Positions 23,401-35,600 are shown, counted from the first letter of the stretch. The stretch is DNA of 64,000 nucleotides from Terana coerulea (GCA_024811115.1 JAKOGH010000776.1:62001-126000), one strand, 5' to 3'. Notes: generated by a model not told the origin, from the sequence alone. Numbers and translations are program-made.

Positions 23401-24313
23401 GGTAACCATGGGTGATTGGCTTGATCTCGTGTTTCACGTCGGTGTACCAAGCCAAGGCTGTCGTGTCGAGCTCGCTTCTTGCGCTGCAGTCGTATGTGAC
23501 GGAGAGGTTCCCATGAGCAAGATGCGCTTCGCCACCGCTGAAGGCCGACGGTAGCACTATTACGATAGTCGCGAACATACCGTCCGCTTTCTCAGTGCTA
23601 CTCAGTCCGTCAGCTGGCATATCACGGAGTGCAAAAGCACTATACTTACTCAACATGCGCAAGGAAGCTTCATACTCCAATAATCAATTACTGTTACTAG
23701 AGCGAGATGGAATTGTTCACTGTGAGCCTGTCTCATATAATAAGAGCTTGTACAGCTCCATACGGGGCTGGCAAGTCTTTTCATCTACGCCAAGCGTTTG
23801 ACAGACGTCAGTCAAAATGCCCGTGAGGAACTGGGTCCAGGCCGGGTTGCCGAAAGCGACCTGCAAATACGCTAGCATTAGCGAGCTCCTCCATAACATC
23901 GAGAAGAAAAAGAAAACAAGCCTTGTCCGCGTCTAGCTCCCAAGTGTCGCGCACGTTTTTATCCACTACCGTTCGTTCTCCCATACCAAACGGGGCCTGT
24001 ACGCATCGTGCCTTCAGAACTTCGGCTTCGCGCGTGCTGAGCGGTAGCCCGACTGTCCCCAAGTCTGACACTTTGAGCACAGGGTTAGGAGCGTTTGGAT
24101 ATGTCTTGTTCGACGAAAACGCTCCGTTGATTTTTGCCTTCTTATCTGTCAAAGCTTTTACAAGCTGGTCCTGTTGCGACAGCCTAGAAGTAAGCGATGG
24201 GCAACTTCAGGGGCTTTAAAGCGACTGACCCTGATACTGTCGGTGTGAATCGGCTCTTCGTAATATTCCGAGTCAGCGGAGCCGTCATCGCTGCCTTCCC
24301 TGCTTAAAGCCAT
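20414..24313 (-). CDS. Ox3: 2OG-Fe(II) dioxygenase paralogue, ligands intact
   Basis: Exon 1 is 24230-24313 (MALSREGSDD...SIR, acidic). N-module: DAPNPVLKVSDLGTVGLPLS. The microexon 23650-23667 reads FLAHV plus part of Asp, followed by TEKADGMFATIVIVLPS. The distal His is in KHEIKPITHGYR, so all catalytic ligands are present. A large exon (about 22850-23600) carries KGADAQKVAILNMLAKQ and ends EYEGYMGN. Helical exons run through 22.8-20.7 kb. The Cys motif is WDCKCEHCRETKKFL. The C-terminal exon contains DELEKLLGDSYEAVV and a diverged ending with FTVIDPLT, then an acidic and Arg-rich stretch (ERRRRW); it lacks the canonical KKRK..DLT tail. I noticed no frame break in the exons checked, which makes this the best-preserved member. 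Target unknown. Confidence 0.82.
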
Positions 24314-25537
24314 ATCTTCTGTATCCCTAAATATCCTTCGGGACGTACGGATGCGGAAGATAGGGATTAAGCGGCAAAGTACTCGTCACTGGGCTAGTAG
24401 CGGTACTGCACGTTTCACCTGAGCTTCAAGGAAGCACTGGCAGCAGCGGCGTTTACAGCTGCTTACTCAGCTTACACAGGGCCCCGGTGCAACGGCAGGG
24501 ATATGAGATCGTTTTGATTCCGTGTCGACCGCTTCGTTGGAGGATGGTATGTGAAATCCGTCCGATCACGTTCTTTCGAGGCCCGGATCGTGTTCAAAAC
24601 GAAATCCTAAGGCCGTTATCTTCGATAAGATGAGAGTAAGCGCGCGCTCCAACCCCGCCTCATGCAGCCGCTGGCACAACGCTGGCATGGCATTGGCTGC
24701 CCAGGCTGGATCTGCTCAAAAACATGATCGGACGGATTCCAGACGCAACGCTGCAAATGCAGCCAAAAATCCGGGATCCCTCCTCGATAGCGCGACGATC
24801 CGAAAGATTTCGAATTTCAGCCTTCTGGCCGGTTGCCTGTGTAGACCAATCATCACGCCAGTCACATTCACGGAGATACCCGTCACGCGCTCGGGCTCAC
24901 GCGAGACTCGTCCGACGCGTTGCTAGCGCCCCTAATCGTAACCATGATCTACGACGCAGCATTTGCAACTAGATACGTGCCGGCTCCGCCGACTAGAAAC
25001 CTTGCTTGGGTTTGTACAGGTGTAAGCGTGTAAGCAGGACGACGGCGAGGAAGGGAACGGCCGTGGGAAAAGATGGGCGTCAGGCAAATGCCGGTAGGAC
25101 GAAAAGTGGCTTCACATTAAAGGTTTCACAGTTACCTTGCAAGCAAGGTGACTTCGTCACAAACAACATGTACAGCCTGTCGGCATCAAGACAGCGCCTA
25201 CAAGTTATGCTGGGGCTTTTTGTTTCCAGCAACAGTGGCAGAGACAGGTCGGGCGTATATGTGCGTGCGCTCAGATGTAGCAGCCTGAACACCCTGGACG
25301 TTTCCACTGGTGGTTAATGAGTTGTACGAGAGCGATACGCGCATTTCATGAGTCATAGCAGACATCAAACATCAAGTGCATGCCCCGAGAGCCGGTTATT
25401 CATAGGAGCACTAACACAACGGCAATGATAGTGGGCGAGATGATGAAAGGCGTGTCATGTTGTTACAAGGTAGAGATGCAATATAGTACAATGGTGATGA
25501 GAGCCGTCTATGATCTAAAGGTCTACTGCAGCGCTGC
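24314..25537. other. Upstream region of Ox3 with an orphan promoter-like module
   Basis: No gene seen in 1.2 kb. It includes a forward-oriented block (24857-24940) closely resembling the Ox6 promoter, but no plus-strand Ox gene follows. Confidence 0.4.
24857..24940 (+). promoter_or_regulatory. Orphan Ox-type promoter module (GTCAC boxes plus GCTCGGGC)
   Basis: Contains two GTCAC boxes, then GCGCTCGGGCTCACGCGAG and ACGCGTTGCTAGCGCCC. The same order occurs before Ox6 (36330-36410: GTCACAGCTCGGGCACACGCGAG, then ACGCGTTGCTAACGCCC). Here no downstream Ox gene is found, so it may mark a lost head-to-head partner of Ox3. Confidence 0.45.
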
Positions 25538-26302
25538 TCAACGTCCTGCAAAAGACCCTTCCGAATGTCCCTGACCTGGATCATCGGTAGGAACGTCGCC
25601 AAACACGGCATGCAGCGCGTTCAACGAACGCTCAACACGTAGTTGGTGACGAGCAAGGCCAATGTGTGTCTGCATCTGGACGGTGCGAGCCTAAGTACAT
25701 TCAAGTGTTCGTTATAAGAGCTTGACTTTGCGTACCTGAAATAGAGAAAACGCAGTACCCATGCTGCTCCTGCACCCCTTTATCCTTCGACTGTTCTCAG
25801 CCGCGTACAGAATCCGTGTGAGCAGATCTTGCTCTTTTATGGTGACTAGCGTTTCGATAACGCCTATGAGACTCCTAGGGAAATATGAATGACATGTAAA
25901 CATAAGGGGAGCTGCGCGTACTTACTTGCGGAAAGTTTTGATCCACTCCGTAAACTCAGTGGTAACTTGACTTTCTTCGGTTTCCTGCATGGCAAGAATC
26001 TCGGCGTACATCCCAGCTTCCTGGGTCATAGCGTCGCAGTCCTCCGAGTTTATCCGGATTTCCTTCGAAATTCCGTCAGTAAGTGGCTCTTAAAACATCA
26101 AAACTAATTGTTTGACATCACTCACTCGCACGAGCCTTACGATAGAGCCAAGGATCTCGCTAGTTCCCCTCATCGCGTGGTTGTTGACCACAGTACCGAC
26201 GAATCCAATCATGTCTGTTGTAGCGCCTATAACGTCGATTTGAACCGGCAGACTGCTCATCACGGGCGAAGTTGATGTCACGAATGCAACACAACGCCCC
26301 AT
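25538..26302 (-). CDS. Small helical-bundle protein resembling fungal MLKL-type N-terminal domain
   Basis: Four exons fit exactly: 26126-26302, 25926-26086, 25736-25874 and 25538-25690 (630 nt, 209 residues, no frame break). The protein is almost all helical. The central part, FTEWIKTFRKSLIGVIETL in the second and third exons, then ILYAAENSRRIKGCRSSMG and AFSLFQ, follows the pattern seen in Agaricomycete proteins annotated as MLKL-NTD-like or HeLo-like adaptor bundles: an amphipathic L..I...L helix, a basic loop, then I..C...L..AF..FQ. In that family the bundle can be fused to kinase or NLR modules and is linked to membrane-directed cell death; this one is the bundle alone. The assignment is by pattern only. 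It sits inside the Ox array between Ox3 and the MITE. Confidence 0.55.
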
Positions 26303-26320
26303 ATTGACGAGAGAATACTA

Positions 26321-26406
26321 GGGGGAGGGTATAGAGTAAAAGGTACGCAGTAGAGGGTAGAGGGTACGGAGTAGAGGGTAGAGGGGAGGAGGTCAAGGGT
26401 AGGGCG
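26321..26406. repeat. Short purine-rich tandem repeat
   Basis: Imperfect repeats of AGAGGGTA and AGGGTACGGAGTAGAGGGTAG-like units just upstream of the helical-bundle gene (5' side on the minus strand). One strand is nearly all purine apart from spaced T and C. Confidence 0.6.
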
Positions 26407-26658
26407 TAATAACAAGTGAGCAGTGCTCGTCGCACACCTACTTATACTGAATCAAATGAGAGACGTAGTTCTGGAATCCAATGGTGAATCGTCATAAATC
26501 CGAGACAAAACATGTTCGCGCATGCTTGTTTTGGTCTGTCCACCCGCAGTCGACATTATGACCCGTTCATTAAACCTAGAAATGCTGTTCATCAGCTTCT
26601 CTAATTAAGTGCATTTCGTGGCTGCAGGCACAAAAAGTAATTGTGCATACATGTGTGG

Positions 26659-26686
26659 GTCACAGAGTGTCGACGCGCTCTGTGAC
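26659..26686. repeat. Perfect hairpin made of two GTCACAGAG arms
   Basis: GTCACAGAG (26659-26667) and CTCTGTGAC (26678-26686) are perfect inverted repeats with a 10-nt loop. The arms contain the GTCAC box found before Ox genes, and a third GTGAC follows near 26731. It could be a dyad operator or a chance palindrome. Confidence 0.5.
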
Positions 26687-26799
26687 CAGCGACCGACGCT
26701 CTCCAAGCGGCGGTCAAGGCCCTGTGACCGCTCGGTGCGGTCGTAAAAGCACAGTCTGAAACTTACCGTTGACGGAGCCTATCCCCGACTCGTACTTCA

Positions 26800-27680
26800 C
26801 ATGTACGCCGAAAGTTTCAGAATGGCGGATTAATGAATGACTCCCCGACTTCTTGGCATAAGAACATGATCATGGCTGCAAGAATGGATCGGCCAAACCC
26901 ACTGACAGATGTCTCCCACACCTCCAGGAATGGAAGTAACATTCACTGCGAGTGAGCGAGTCAAGTCAGTTTGCAGCCTCCCAGGTCTACAGTGTATTAC
27001 AGCTTACGAGCAGTGACCATCACCAGAATCAGTAGCTCGCGAGCACGGGCCGCGAACTGCGGAACTTACATGTTAACCAGCACTCAGTCAACGTTCTATT
27101 ATTTGAGGGCATCAGTATATAGTGAGCACATCCTTAACGCAGACTGCGCAAAGCTGCGGCTCGACCTCCGTGCAGCGGCGCCCTGAGATAGAGACGCTTG
27201 CTCAAGTAAATGGCTGGTAACGCGTCCGCGTCATCCATCCCCACGCCTCACGCAGGGGCTGCATTTGCAATGCTCAGAATAATCTGTTCCTTTATGTGAA
27301 GCTAAAATTAGAGTCCAATGCGCTAGCCGCAGCCCACCAGAAAAACGCGAACTCACCAACTCGACAATAACCAAAAGCCCTCTTTTGAACATCCGTGGCA
27401 TCCCAGTTGGCAGTCCGATCACTCACTCGCTGGAGCTTTAGGAAACAGCCCCCGCGCATTTACCATCTGAGATCTGCACCCTAGACGTGAGAGCTCAGGA
27501 TTTGTTTAGAATCCCATGTAGCACAAGGGGACGTCCGCATTAGCACGATGCCTATTCAAATATTTCATATTTATGCCCGCATCTCTGCGGGCAAGATTAG
27601 TGGTGTTCCAGCGGCCCGAGCCAACGGTGTGTTGAGGCCTAGAAGCTCGATGCTTGAGGACAAGGGAGCAAGGCAAACAG
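26800..27680. other. Gene-poor stretch
   Basis: Only short frames without recognisable domains or convincing splice sites. No Ox homology noticed. Confidence 0.35.
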
Positions 27681-27691
27681 GTGGATAAGGA

Positions 27692-27845
27692 TAGTCTCGT
27701 TCCCAGGACCCTCGAGTGCAGCAGAGGCTGCAAGCGTTTGTCCCTGCGGGACGCCGTGCGAGAATCGGCGGACGCGCTCGGTTTCACCGATTTCTCGCAC
27801 GGCAGGCGCTTGCGCCTTATGCCCGGGCGTCTGGGAACGAGACTA
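27692..27845. mobile_element. 154-bp MITE-like element with terminal inverted repeats and 9-bp target duplication
   Basis: Ends are a perfect 15-bp inverted repeat, TAGTCTCGTTCCCAG at 27692-27706 and CTGGGAACGAGACTA at 27831-27845. The 9 bases GGATAAGGA occur directly outside both ends (27683-27691 and 27846-27854) as a target-site duplication. Inside are further nested palindromic arms (GTGCGAGAA.. / ..TTCTCGCAC). No coding capacity. A 9-bp duplication is typical of Mutator-like elements, so this is probably a non-autonomous relative mobilised in trans. Confidence 0.82.
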
Positions 27846-28317
27846 GGATAAGGAGACGGGAAGAGGGGACAGATTAGACAGCCTGAGAGAGACCGCGCAG
27901 GGCGGAAGAGGGCGTTGAAAGCGCGCGCGCAGTGACGACGTGTCTTTGTGACACACAAGCACGTGCATCTGTTACGCGTTACGGCTCCTGTTTTCACCGC
28001 CACCTGGCTGGCCAGTGCCCACCACACTGGATTCTCCCCTCGTATATTGCTCCCGTTGGCTTTCGCGCCGTCGTTGTATGTGTATACCAAGCTTATGCTG
28101 GGAGGCCGCTTGGCCCCCTTGGAGCCGCTGCGTTTTGGTGGGTACAGTGGAAGGACGCCGTGCAAGGAACAGCGTACAGATCATGAGTAGTGAGGTCTTG
28201 GAACTTCAGGTTCACGGTGAAGGGTGAGGGTACATGGGCTTCCGGTACAACTTCGCCACTTATATATTGGCTATCTCTTGTTTCGCAGCTATACAATGTA
28301 GTCATCCACGTCAGTGT

Positions 28318-28446
28318 CTTTCACTTCACTTCGAGGAGAAGCTGCGCGGCTGGATTTCCCGTCCGCGTGAAGCCTTGGATACGAGCATGCACCAGACAGG
28401 ATACTGTACTTATTGGATTGAGGAGTTACATGTATGTTTCTTGTGA
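28318..28446 (+). pseudogene. Remnant of gene X last exon
   Basis: Reads HFEEKLRGWISRPR and, later, IEELHVC, matching gene X (YFDEELQGWVSRPR) and the sequence just past its stop (EELHVC). Everything upstream is missing. It lies about 30 bp from the 3' end of Ox4, the same convergent arrangement as gene X with Ox2, so it is a duplication footprint. Confidence 0.65.
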
Positions 28447-28474
28447 TTCACGCAGTCTCATTGTTCCAAACCTA

Positions 28475-31400
28475 TCAAAACTTCCGTCTCTTCGTCGGAG
28501 GCTGTCCAGATTGGCTAGAACTGGCTGCTCTTTTTGCAGAGCCGTCGGCTCTCACTGTCGCGACGACACAGGCGTAGTGTGTACCCAGCAGCTGCCGCAA
28601 CTCCGCGTCGTCAGCGCCCATGCTGGACAGCATTTGTGCCCCTCTCTCCCGCTGGAAATCCCATACGCTGTGCTTGTGCAGCACATCACTTTTATGCACC
28701 TGTGCACTCTCTATGAGCGCATCGTTTTGGCGCAGACAGGGATAGCTTACCAGAAGACCCTGAGGTGTTGTACGAATTATCTCAAACGTCACGAGACCAC
28801 GTGAATACTGGGAGAGCTGGCCCTCGAGGTGCTTCCGATCAGGCGCGCCAATACGTTCAAGCCTGAGCGACTTGTCCGAGTTTTGGGTCAAGAACCTGCG
28901 CACGTCCGGGCACAGGCGACAGGAGCATGTCCACAAGGACAAGTTATCGAGCTGGGCGGACAGTGTCGGATTTTCAGGAACCGGCGGGCCCAAGACTTTC
29001 TCCATCCATGCCAGCACGATTGCCTGGAGCGTCGGCGCCAGCATGTCAAGCATGTGGTGGCGCACCCCAAACTTGTACAGCTCCGGGACCAAGGGTACGG
29101 CGAGCGTACTGATGTAGTTGGCGTTCATCTTGCTGGGCTCCGTGGCACGTTGAATGATTTGTTGGCAGAGGTCGGGGAGCTGGACAGACGTGCACCACTC
29201 CAAAGCACTGGTAACAGCAGAGACAGTCGCCAACGGAACCGCCTTCACGTGGGTCAGAGCGTAGGACAGCATCACAGTGCGCACAGTGGGTCTGGAAGTA
29301 CTCTCTGGGAACGGGAAGCGTGCTCGATGAGCATGGAGTGCATTAACTACTTCGCGCATGGCGAAGTCAGGCAACTTCATCGCGTTCAGTCGTGGAACAA
29401 CACTAATAAAAGATATCACGGAGTCAGCCCATTGTGTTCAGCCTGAGCAGTAGACACTCACATTTCCATAAACATCTGCCCGTTATTACCGTTAAGCATC
29501 GTGACATCCATAAGCCGCTTGAGCTCAGATCCGGAGACCCGGTAATGCGTGTTCGCTTGGAGCCAGTCGCAGTCCAGTTTCACCGCCATCTCCCGCAGCT
29601 CTTCGAAGCTAGGGATGTTGCGACCCGCGCCAATACTACGTGCACAAAACTCGAGCACCGGGAACATCACCTCTCGTGCGCAGTCCTGCGCTTCCACCGT
29701 AGAGAGCTTGTATACTACGTCCATGACCCTCTTGATAACCAAGCCCGCCAGCTTGTCGCACCGCAAATCGAAGCACGCCTGCATTATGCCTGTCGCGCCC
29801 ACGGAATAGTCGGGCCGCTTCTTGTCCGTTGGCTTCTTGGACTTCGGCTTGTAGAAAGCAGTTCGTGATATAGACTTTCGCAACAGTCCGTATACAATGT
29901 CAGTCTTGTCTTCTGAGTCGGCCAAGGCGGTGTCACTGAGCACAAGAGACGCAAATTCGCAGAGGAAGGTAGGACCTGCAAGAGCGACAAGTTGTGGCAT
30001 AATGCTGGTGTAGCTTCAGCAAGCAAACACAGGACGGTTGATGATGAGTGCCCACGTGTCCTTCAGAAAGTCGAGCCCGCCAATCTCGTGCACGGCCTTC
30101 ATGAGCAGCTCGGCCTCCGGCGTGTGAGGTTTTCGCAACGTTATCAGAACCTCTTGCTTCTGTGCCATAATCCATGGTCGTACTCCTGCCTTTCTCTTCT
30201 GAGCAGTGACATCACTTTCTGCACTCTGTGACCACGACTCAAGGACGGCCAAGAGCGTTATCCGAGTCCCGTTGCGCTCGTCGTTGTGAAGCATCAATTC
30301 GAAGCTTTACCACCACAATCAGCATCACATGTAAAGGAACATCAAACGTACTGCTCACCTTGACCGTAACTCCTCGAACCCGAAAGTCTCCAAAGCCTCC
30401 AGCTTGCTTTCATCTGGTATCACCCGTACTCCATTCTTCGCCGACCAGGTCTTCACGGTCTGCTTCCATAGCTCAAGATCCTTCCATTTGCAGGCAGCTT
30501 TGCAATGGCTCGAGCGGCGACCGCCGGCTTTGGGTGCTTTCGCTTGAAGGACAAATGTAAGAGCTCTTCTAACGCAAGATCTGGGTCTCTGCGCTTCAGA
30601 AGGGAGTATGCAAGCTCCTTCTCGCGTGCGGCTGGAGGACTGGAAGTGGTGCTCGCAATCTCGGTGCACGCGCGCTTGAAGCCGGCGGCGCCGCTATAGG
30701 TGACCGCGTAGTGATTTCCTTTCGGCCAGATAGCAAGTACAGTGCGCGTGTACCCTACCAAGGGCAGTTAGGTACGTATAGCCAAAATCCGAGCCAAGAG
30801 TCTCACATTGCTCCATTGATCCCTCGGCCTGCAACCATCATCGTAAGCATTACCTCACACACCAGGATACAGCTACTCACCCCATCATAGTCCTCATCGT
30901 CGTAGTCTCCATTCTGGATCTCGTCCTGAAATTCGGCGGGGATAGACTCACAGTCCGAGTCATAGTCGAGCTTCTGCGCAAGCAGTGCGCCGTCCATGTC
31001 CACGAGGTGCTTGATCTTGATGTCGTAGTCGGAGACCTTGAATTCTTCCGAGCCGCAGCCGACATCCGAGTCGCAGGGGCCCGCGCCGGAGAAGTGCGCG
31101 GCGACGTGCGCGAGCCCGAGCGCGAAGCCGTGCTGTGCTGCGAGGAGGCCGAGCACGGCGGCCTTGCGCGCGTCTGCGCCCTCCAGCACGTCGGCTCGGA
31201 GGTTTTCTTGCGGATACGTATGGTCAAGCAGATAGACGATCTTCTCTGGGGTGTCCTTGCGGTCCTCGTTGTTCCACCGCTGCAACAATTCTGACAAACG
31301 CGTTACAAGGGGGCTGTTTGTTGGAACGACCGGGCAACGCGACTTGGTGGTGTGCAGGAGGTTGTATGAGAGCGCAAGACGGTAGCCGCTCGTGATAGGC

Positions 31401-32309
31401 TTCATCTCGTGCTGGACGCCTGTGTACCAGGACAGGACCGTCGTCTCAGATTCGCTTCGGGAGCCGCTACAGTCGTACTCCATCGACAAGCCACTGTGCG
31501 AGAGGTTCGCAGCGCCGCCAGTGCAGTACGATGGTAGCATGATGAGGATGGTCGCGATCGTACCGTCGACTTTCTCAGTGCTTAGGAAAGTGAGTGCGCG
31601 GTTCCTCAAAACACGAGATTGGCTTACTCGACATGGGGCAGAGAGCTGGGAGATAAATGAGAAGGAGGCAGCAGACTGGACGGATTATGCTTACTGTGAA
31701 CCCGTCTCATCCAGCAAGAGTTTGTGCAGCTCGCATCGGGGTTTACTGGTAGCCATATTGACACCCAGTGTTCCGCACACTTCTTTTACTACTTGTGTGA
31801 TAAATCCCTTCCATCGGGGATTTCCAAACTTGACCTGAGATATATTACACGGGAGGTTGATTATAGAAGTACTCCAGGACTCACCAGCTTAGCGTCCATC
31901 TCCCAAGCATCTCCAGCATTTTCATCGACCGCCGTGTGTTTATCCATTCCAGACGGTTTCTTGATTAATTCAGCATCTCGCGCACTTAGCGGCAGCCCTA
32001 CAGTCCCCAGATCCGAGAGCTTGAGCATCGGATTCGGAGCATCCGGGTAGGAACCTCTGAAGGAGAATGCTGTAAAGGAGCCATCTTTGGCGTTGCACTC
32101 CTGTAGTATGTTTTCCAATGCATCCTAAAAAAGGTATATAGTCAGTGAAGCTGTAGACATATAAACCATTAATAAATTTCTGAACATACCGTGATACTTA
32201 TATTCGACTTGTTTTCGCCGTCTTTCAAACCAGGATCGAGACGTTCGTCCTCGTCGGGTGCGTCTGAGTGTGTGTCGGAGTCTTCACTGCCATGGCTGCG
32301 GGGTTTCAT
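28475..32309 (-). CDS. Ox4: 2OG-Fe(II) dioxygenase paralogue, ligands intact
   Basis: Start at 32309: MKPRSHGSEDSDTHSDAPDE, an acidic first exon. N-module APNPMLKLSDLGTVGLPLSA, with a degenerate stretch after it. Microexon 31628-31645 reads SLPHV plus part of Asp, then TEKVDGTIATILIMLPS; the distal His and Arg are in QHEMKPITSGYR, so the active site is complete. The following exons give KDTPEKIVYLLDHTYPQ and the WPKGN block. The last exon (28475-29419) is uninterrupted and includes WTCSCRLCPDVRRFL and IGAPDRKHLEGQL, ending PPTKRRKF, a basic nuclear-type tail without the DLT ending. One frame break near 30495 fits a T-homopolymer one base short (AICKAACKWKD expected). Divergent from Ox5, with starts 298 bp apart. 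Confidence 0.8.
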
Positions 32310-32607
32310 CTCAGCGAACGTATGAGGCACAAGGAACGCATGGCGAACGGAAAATTGGCTTAAGAGCAGCCGGCTACGTCACCGTGACTCATGCAGTGCC
32401 AGAGGTGGAGTCAGCGCGAGCCTGGTCACAACCGTCACATGTCACGAGACCGCGAGGCCCGTCGGGCGCTCGGCGGCGGGCACGTTGCAAGCGGTAACTC
32501 TCCTCGTCACAGTCCCATTCTAAACATTTATTCGGTTACATATTTCTCTCCCGGAACTCTGCGACTGCGACACATGTCTGCTGGATTGTAAACACAGCTC
32601 TCTTCGA
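32310..32607. promoter_or_regulatory. Bidirectional promoter of Ox4 and Ox5 with GTCAC cluster
   Basis: The 298 bp between the divergent start codons holds five GTCAC/GTGAC boxes, two near 32386-32396 and three at 32433-32455 (ending GTCACGAGACCGCG). The 14-mer GTCACGAGACCGCG also occurs upstream of Ox11 on the opposite strand. Confidence 0.55.
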
Positions 32608-35600
32608 ATGAGCGTACCAGCAGCTGGTCAGAATGCCGCCAAACTGCCAGCAGACTTGACTGCAAGCTCTGGAAACATCAGAGTGAGCCGCTCATTCCTC
32701 CACATTCGTTCTTATATTCACCTTTAGAACAATGATAGGAAGAGCTAAAACGCGCACTTAACGACAAGAAACCCGATTTCGATGCGGCTTTCTCGTTCTG
32801 CAAGACATACGAAAATGCTCCTAACCCCGCCCTGCAAGTCTCCGACCTTGGAGGTGCCGGCTTACCACTCAGCACGCGAGATGCGGAAGCCATAAAAGCG
32901 AAGGCTGCTCATACATTGTTTGAGACGGGAGATAGGATTGCGGCAGACACGAACATCGGTGGCATTTGGGAAATTGATGCCAAATCGGTACGTCGCAATG
33001 TGATGCGTCCAAACACAACGCAGGTTCACGGCCTCACAGGTGGCATACTTGAATCCGTCGTGGAAAGGATTCCTTTCCTCCGCAATCAAAGAAGCATGTC
33101 AAACGCTCGGTGCCAATGCAAGTAATATGCCTCGCTGCAAATTTCGTAAGCTTCTATTGCACGAACCCGGCTCGCAGTGAGTAGAATGATACAAAGTCAG
33201 ACGTGCACCCCTGACAAACGCCAACAGTTTGCCTGCACACCTCAAGTATTTCCATTCTTGTTTCCGCCCCGGACTATTCTCATGTGCTTTATTTTAGTTC
33301 TGAAAAGGTTGACGGTGCATTCGCTACTCTCCTAGTCGTCCTTCCCTCTCCTTTCGCAGGCGGCACAACACAGCTTTGTCACGGCGGTATATCTAAGGTC
33401 TACAACCTGTCCGCTACCAGCCAGCTTCACACAACCGTCTTAGCCTGGTAGATCGACATGCAGTACGAGCTCAGGCCCATCACATCGGGCTACCGCCTCG
33501 TACTCGTCTACAACCTCATTCACACCAGCACAACCCCACGCCCTACATTGTCGACTAGCGTTGGCCCTACGGAGAAGATAGAGACGGTTCTACAAGCATG
33601 GCGCGACGACGAGAGCGATCACACTCCACGCAAGATTGTGTACCTCCTCGAGCACAGCTACGCCGAAGATGACCTGAAGGGCAGCGTGCTAAAAGGCGCG
33701 GACCCACATAAGCTCACCATCCTTGACGTGCTGGGGAAGAAGCATGGATTCCTGCTCGGTCTGGCGTACGCCCACTGCCACCTCGTCGGGCCTGCGAACG
33801 ACGATGGGCGGACCTACTATCGCAAGCACCCCGATGATCGCCGCGACAAGCGCTTTTGGGAGACAGGGGATGAGAGTACGGGCAGCGATGAGTCAGAATA
33901 TAGCACCTCTGACGACGTTGAGGAGGAGGACCTGGACTGCGGACATCGAAGAGCGCAACGTTACCCTTGAAGAGTTTGTGGATCTTGACGGCGAGCTCAT
34001 CGCACAGAAGCTAGACTTCGACGACGACGTGGAAACAATCCCGTGGGACTTGTCCGAACGTCTTGAATTCGGCGAATGTGATCAGCAGGAATACTCAGGC
34101 TACGAGCACAGACAGGTGACTCACATCTTGTCGTTCACTGGTCAGGGTTCATTGACACTCAACAAACTCGCTGTTTATCCAGGGTGCTGGCACCCTTGAA
34201 CGATGTAAGCCGCTCTTCTTCGCGTATCACTCTCCGCCTGACACAGTCACCAGGGTATCAGCGCACCGTGCTTGTCGCCTGGCCTGCTCGCAACAACTAC
34301 ACAATCCTGTATGCTGGCGCCACCGGGTTTGAACGCGCCTGCACAGCCCTCATCGAGGCGTCTGGACCTTCTGCTGTTGCTCCTGCGCCCGCGGCTCGTG
34401 ACCTGGCATCCTTTGTCCTCCGGAACTACGCTTATGACACGAAATACGCGTGCGAGGTCCTTTGCTGCGCGGCATGCAACTGGGAGGACGCCGCGCTCTG
34501 GCAGCACACGGTCGCAACGTGCTGCCTCGCCGACGGCGTCGCCACCTTGCCAGAGGGCCAGACGGTCTGGGCTCTGGAGGTATTCGGATGGCACGCCGTG
34601 CGGGACGGGTTTGCGCATGCGTTGCGGCACGACAAGCAGAATGCGACGCGGCTCGATTTTCTCGCGGTCCTGGAGCACTGGGTGACGGAGTCGACTATTA
34701 TGCACCAGGAAGACGCACCTGTGGGGGCGGAAGAGACCGATGGGGAGGCCGAGGAGGCCGAGGAGCAGAAATCCCTTCTGTCCGAGATGCGGGCGTGGGT
34801 TATGGCGCAGATGGAGGAGGTGATGAAAACTCTGAAGAAGCCCACAGTGGCAGAGGCGAAGGTGCTGCTCGATGCGGCCCAGGTACATGGTGGAATCCGG
34901 TTTCTCAGAGACATGTGAGCACATTTTGAACCGAGAATGCTTGACGGTCGTCTCACAAGTCATCCTCCAGTGTGCTCCCACAGCTCCTTCCTCCTGCCGA
35001 CCCGGCCTTTTTGCTCGATTTCGCAGCACACGTATTCGCATGGTCCGGCTTCGCTGAATCACCAGAGAAATTCATTGCAGTAGCAGCCATCCTCGCCGAG
35101 GCCGTCTCGAAAACATCATTCTTCGCGCCGAAGCCGCCTCCGCCTGCGTATCCGTCTTACAGCAAAGCCCCGGTGCAACCGACTACCGATTAAGTAGCAG
35201 TGGTAAAATAATATATCGTAAAATGCCTCGATCTCGGATGCCCGGACCTTACTTCCACCATCATTGATCGCGTAACGAATGTTGCGTCCTTGCCCGCGAA
35301 AGACCAGCAGGAATGCGCAAGAGACGTCATGCTCCCACTTGTGGCGCATTGTGCGCAGCATGCGCGGCAACTCCCTGGGGTACTCGTCCCCGAATTGTAT
35401 AGTTTAGGAACACGCCATCGCATGCTGGATACGCTCGCACCAACACTGCAAACGATCGCGCTAGCGTGGATAGACAAAGTGCTTGGTCCGCAGCCTCCGA
35501 CAAGCCCAAAGCTCACCGCCCACCTTACCAGGCTTTCCCGCTGGACGTGCTCTTGCAAACGGTGCTCCTCCGTGCGCCGGAAAGGCACGAACAAATCACT

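Noticed and set aside
27506..28165. 219-codon minus-strand open frame
   Set aside because: It runs straight through the palindromic MITE and its flanks, is Arg/Ser/Pro-rich in a random way and has no start context or domain.
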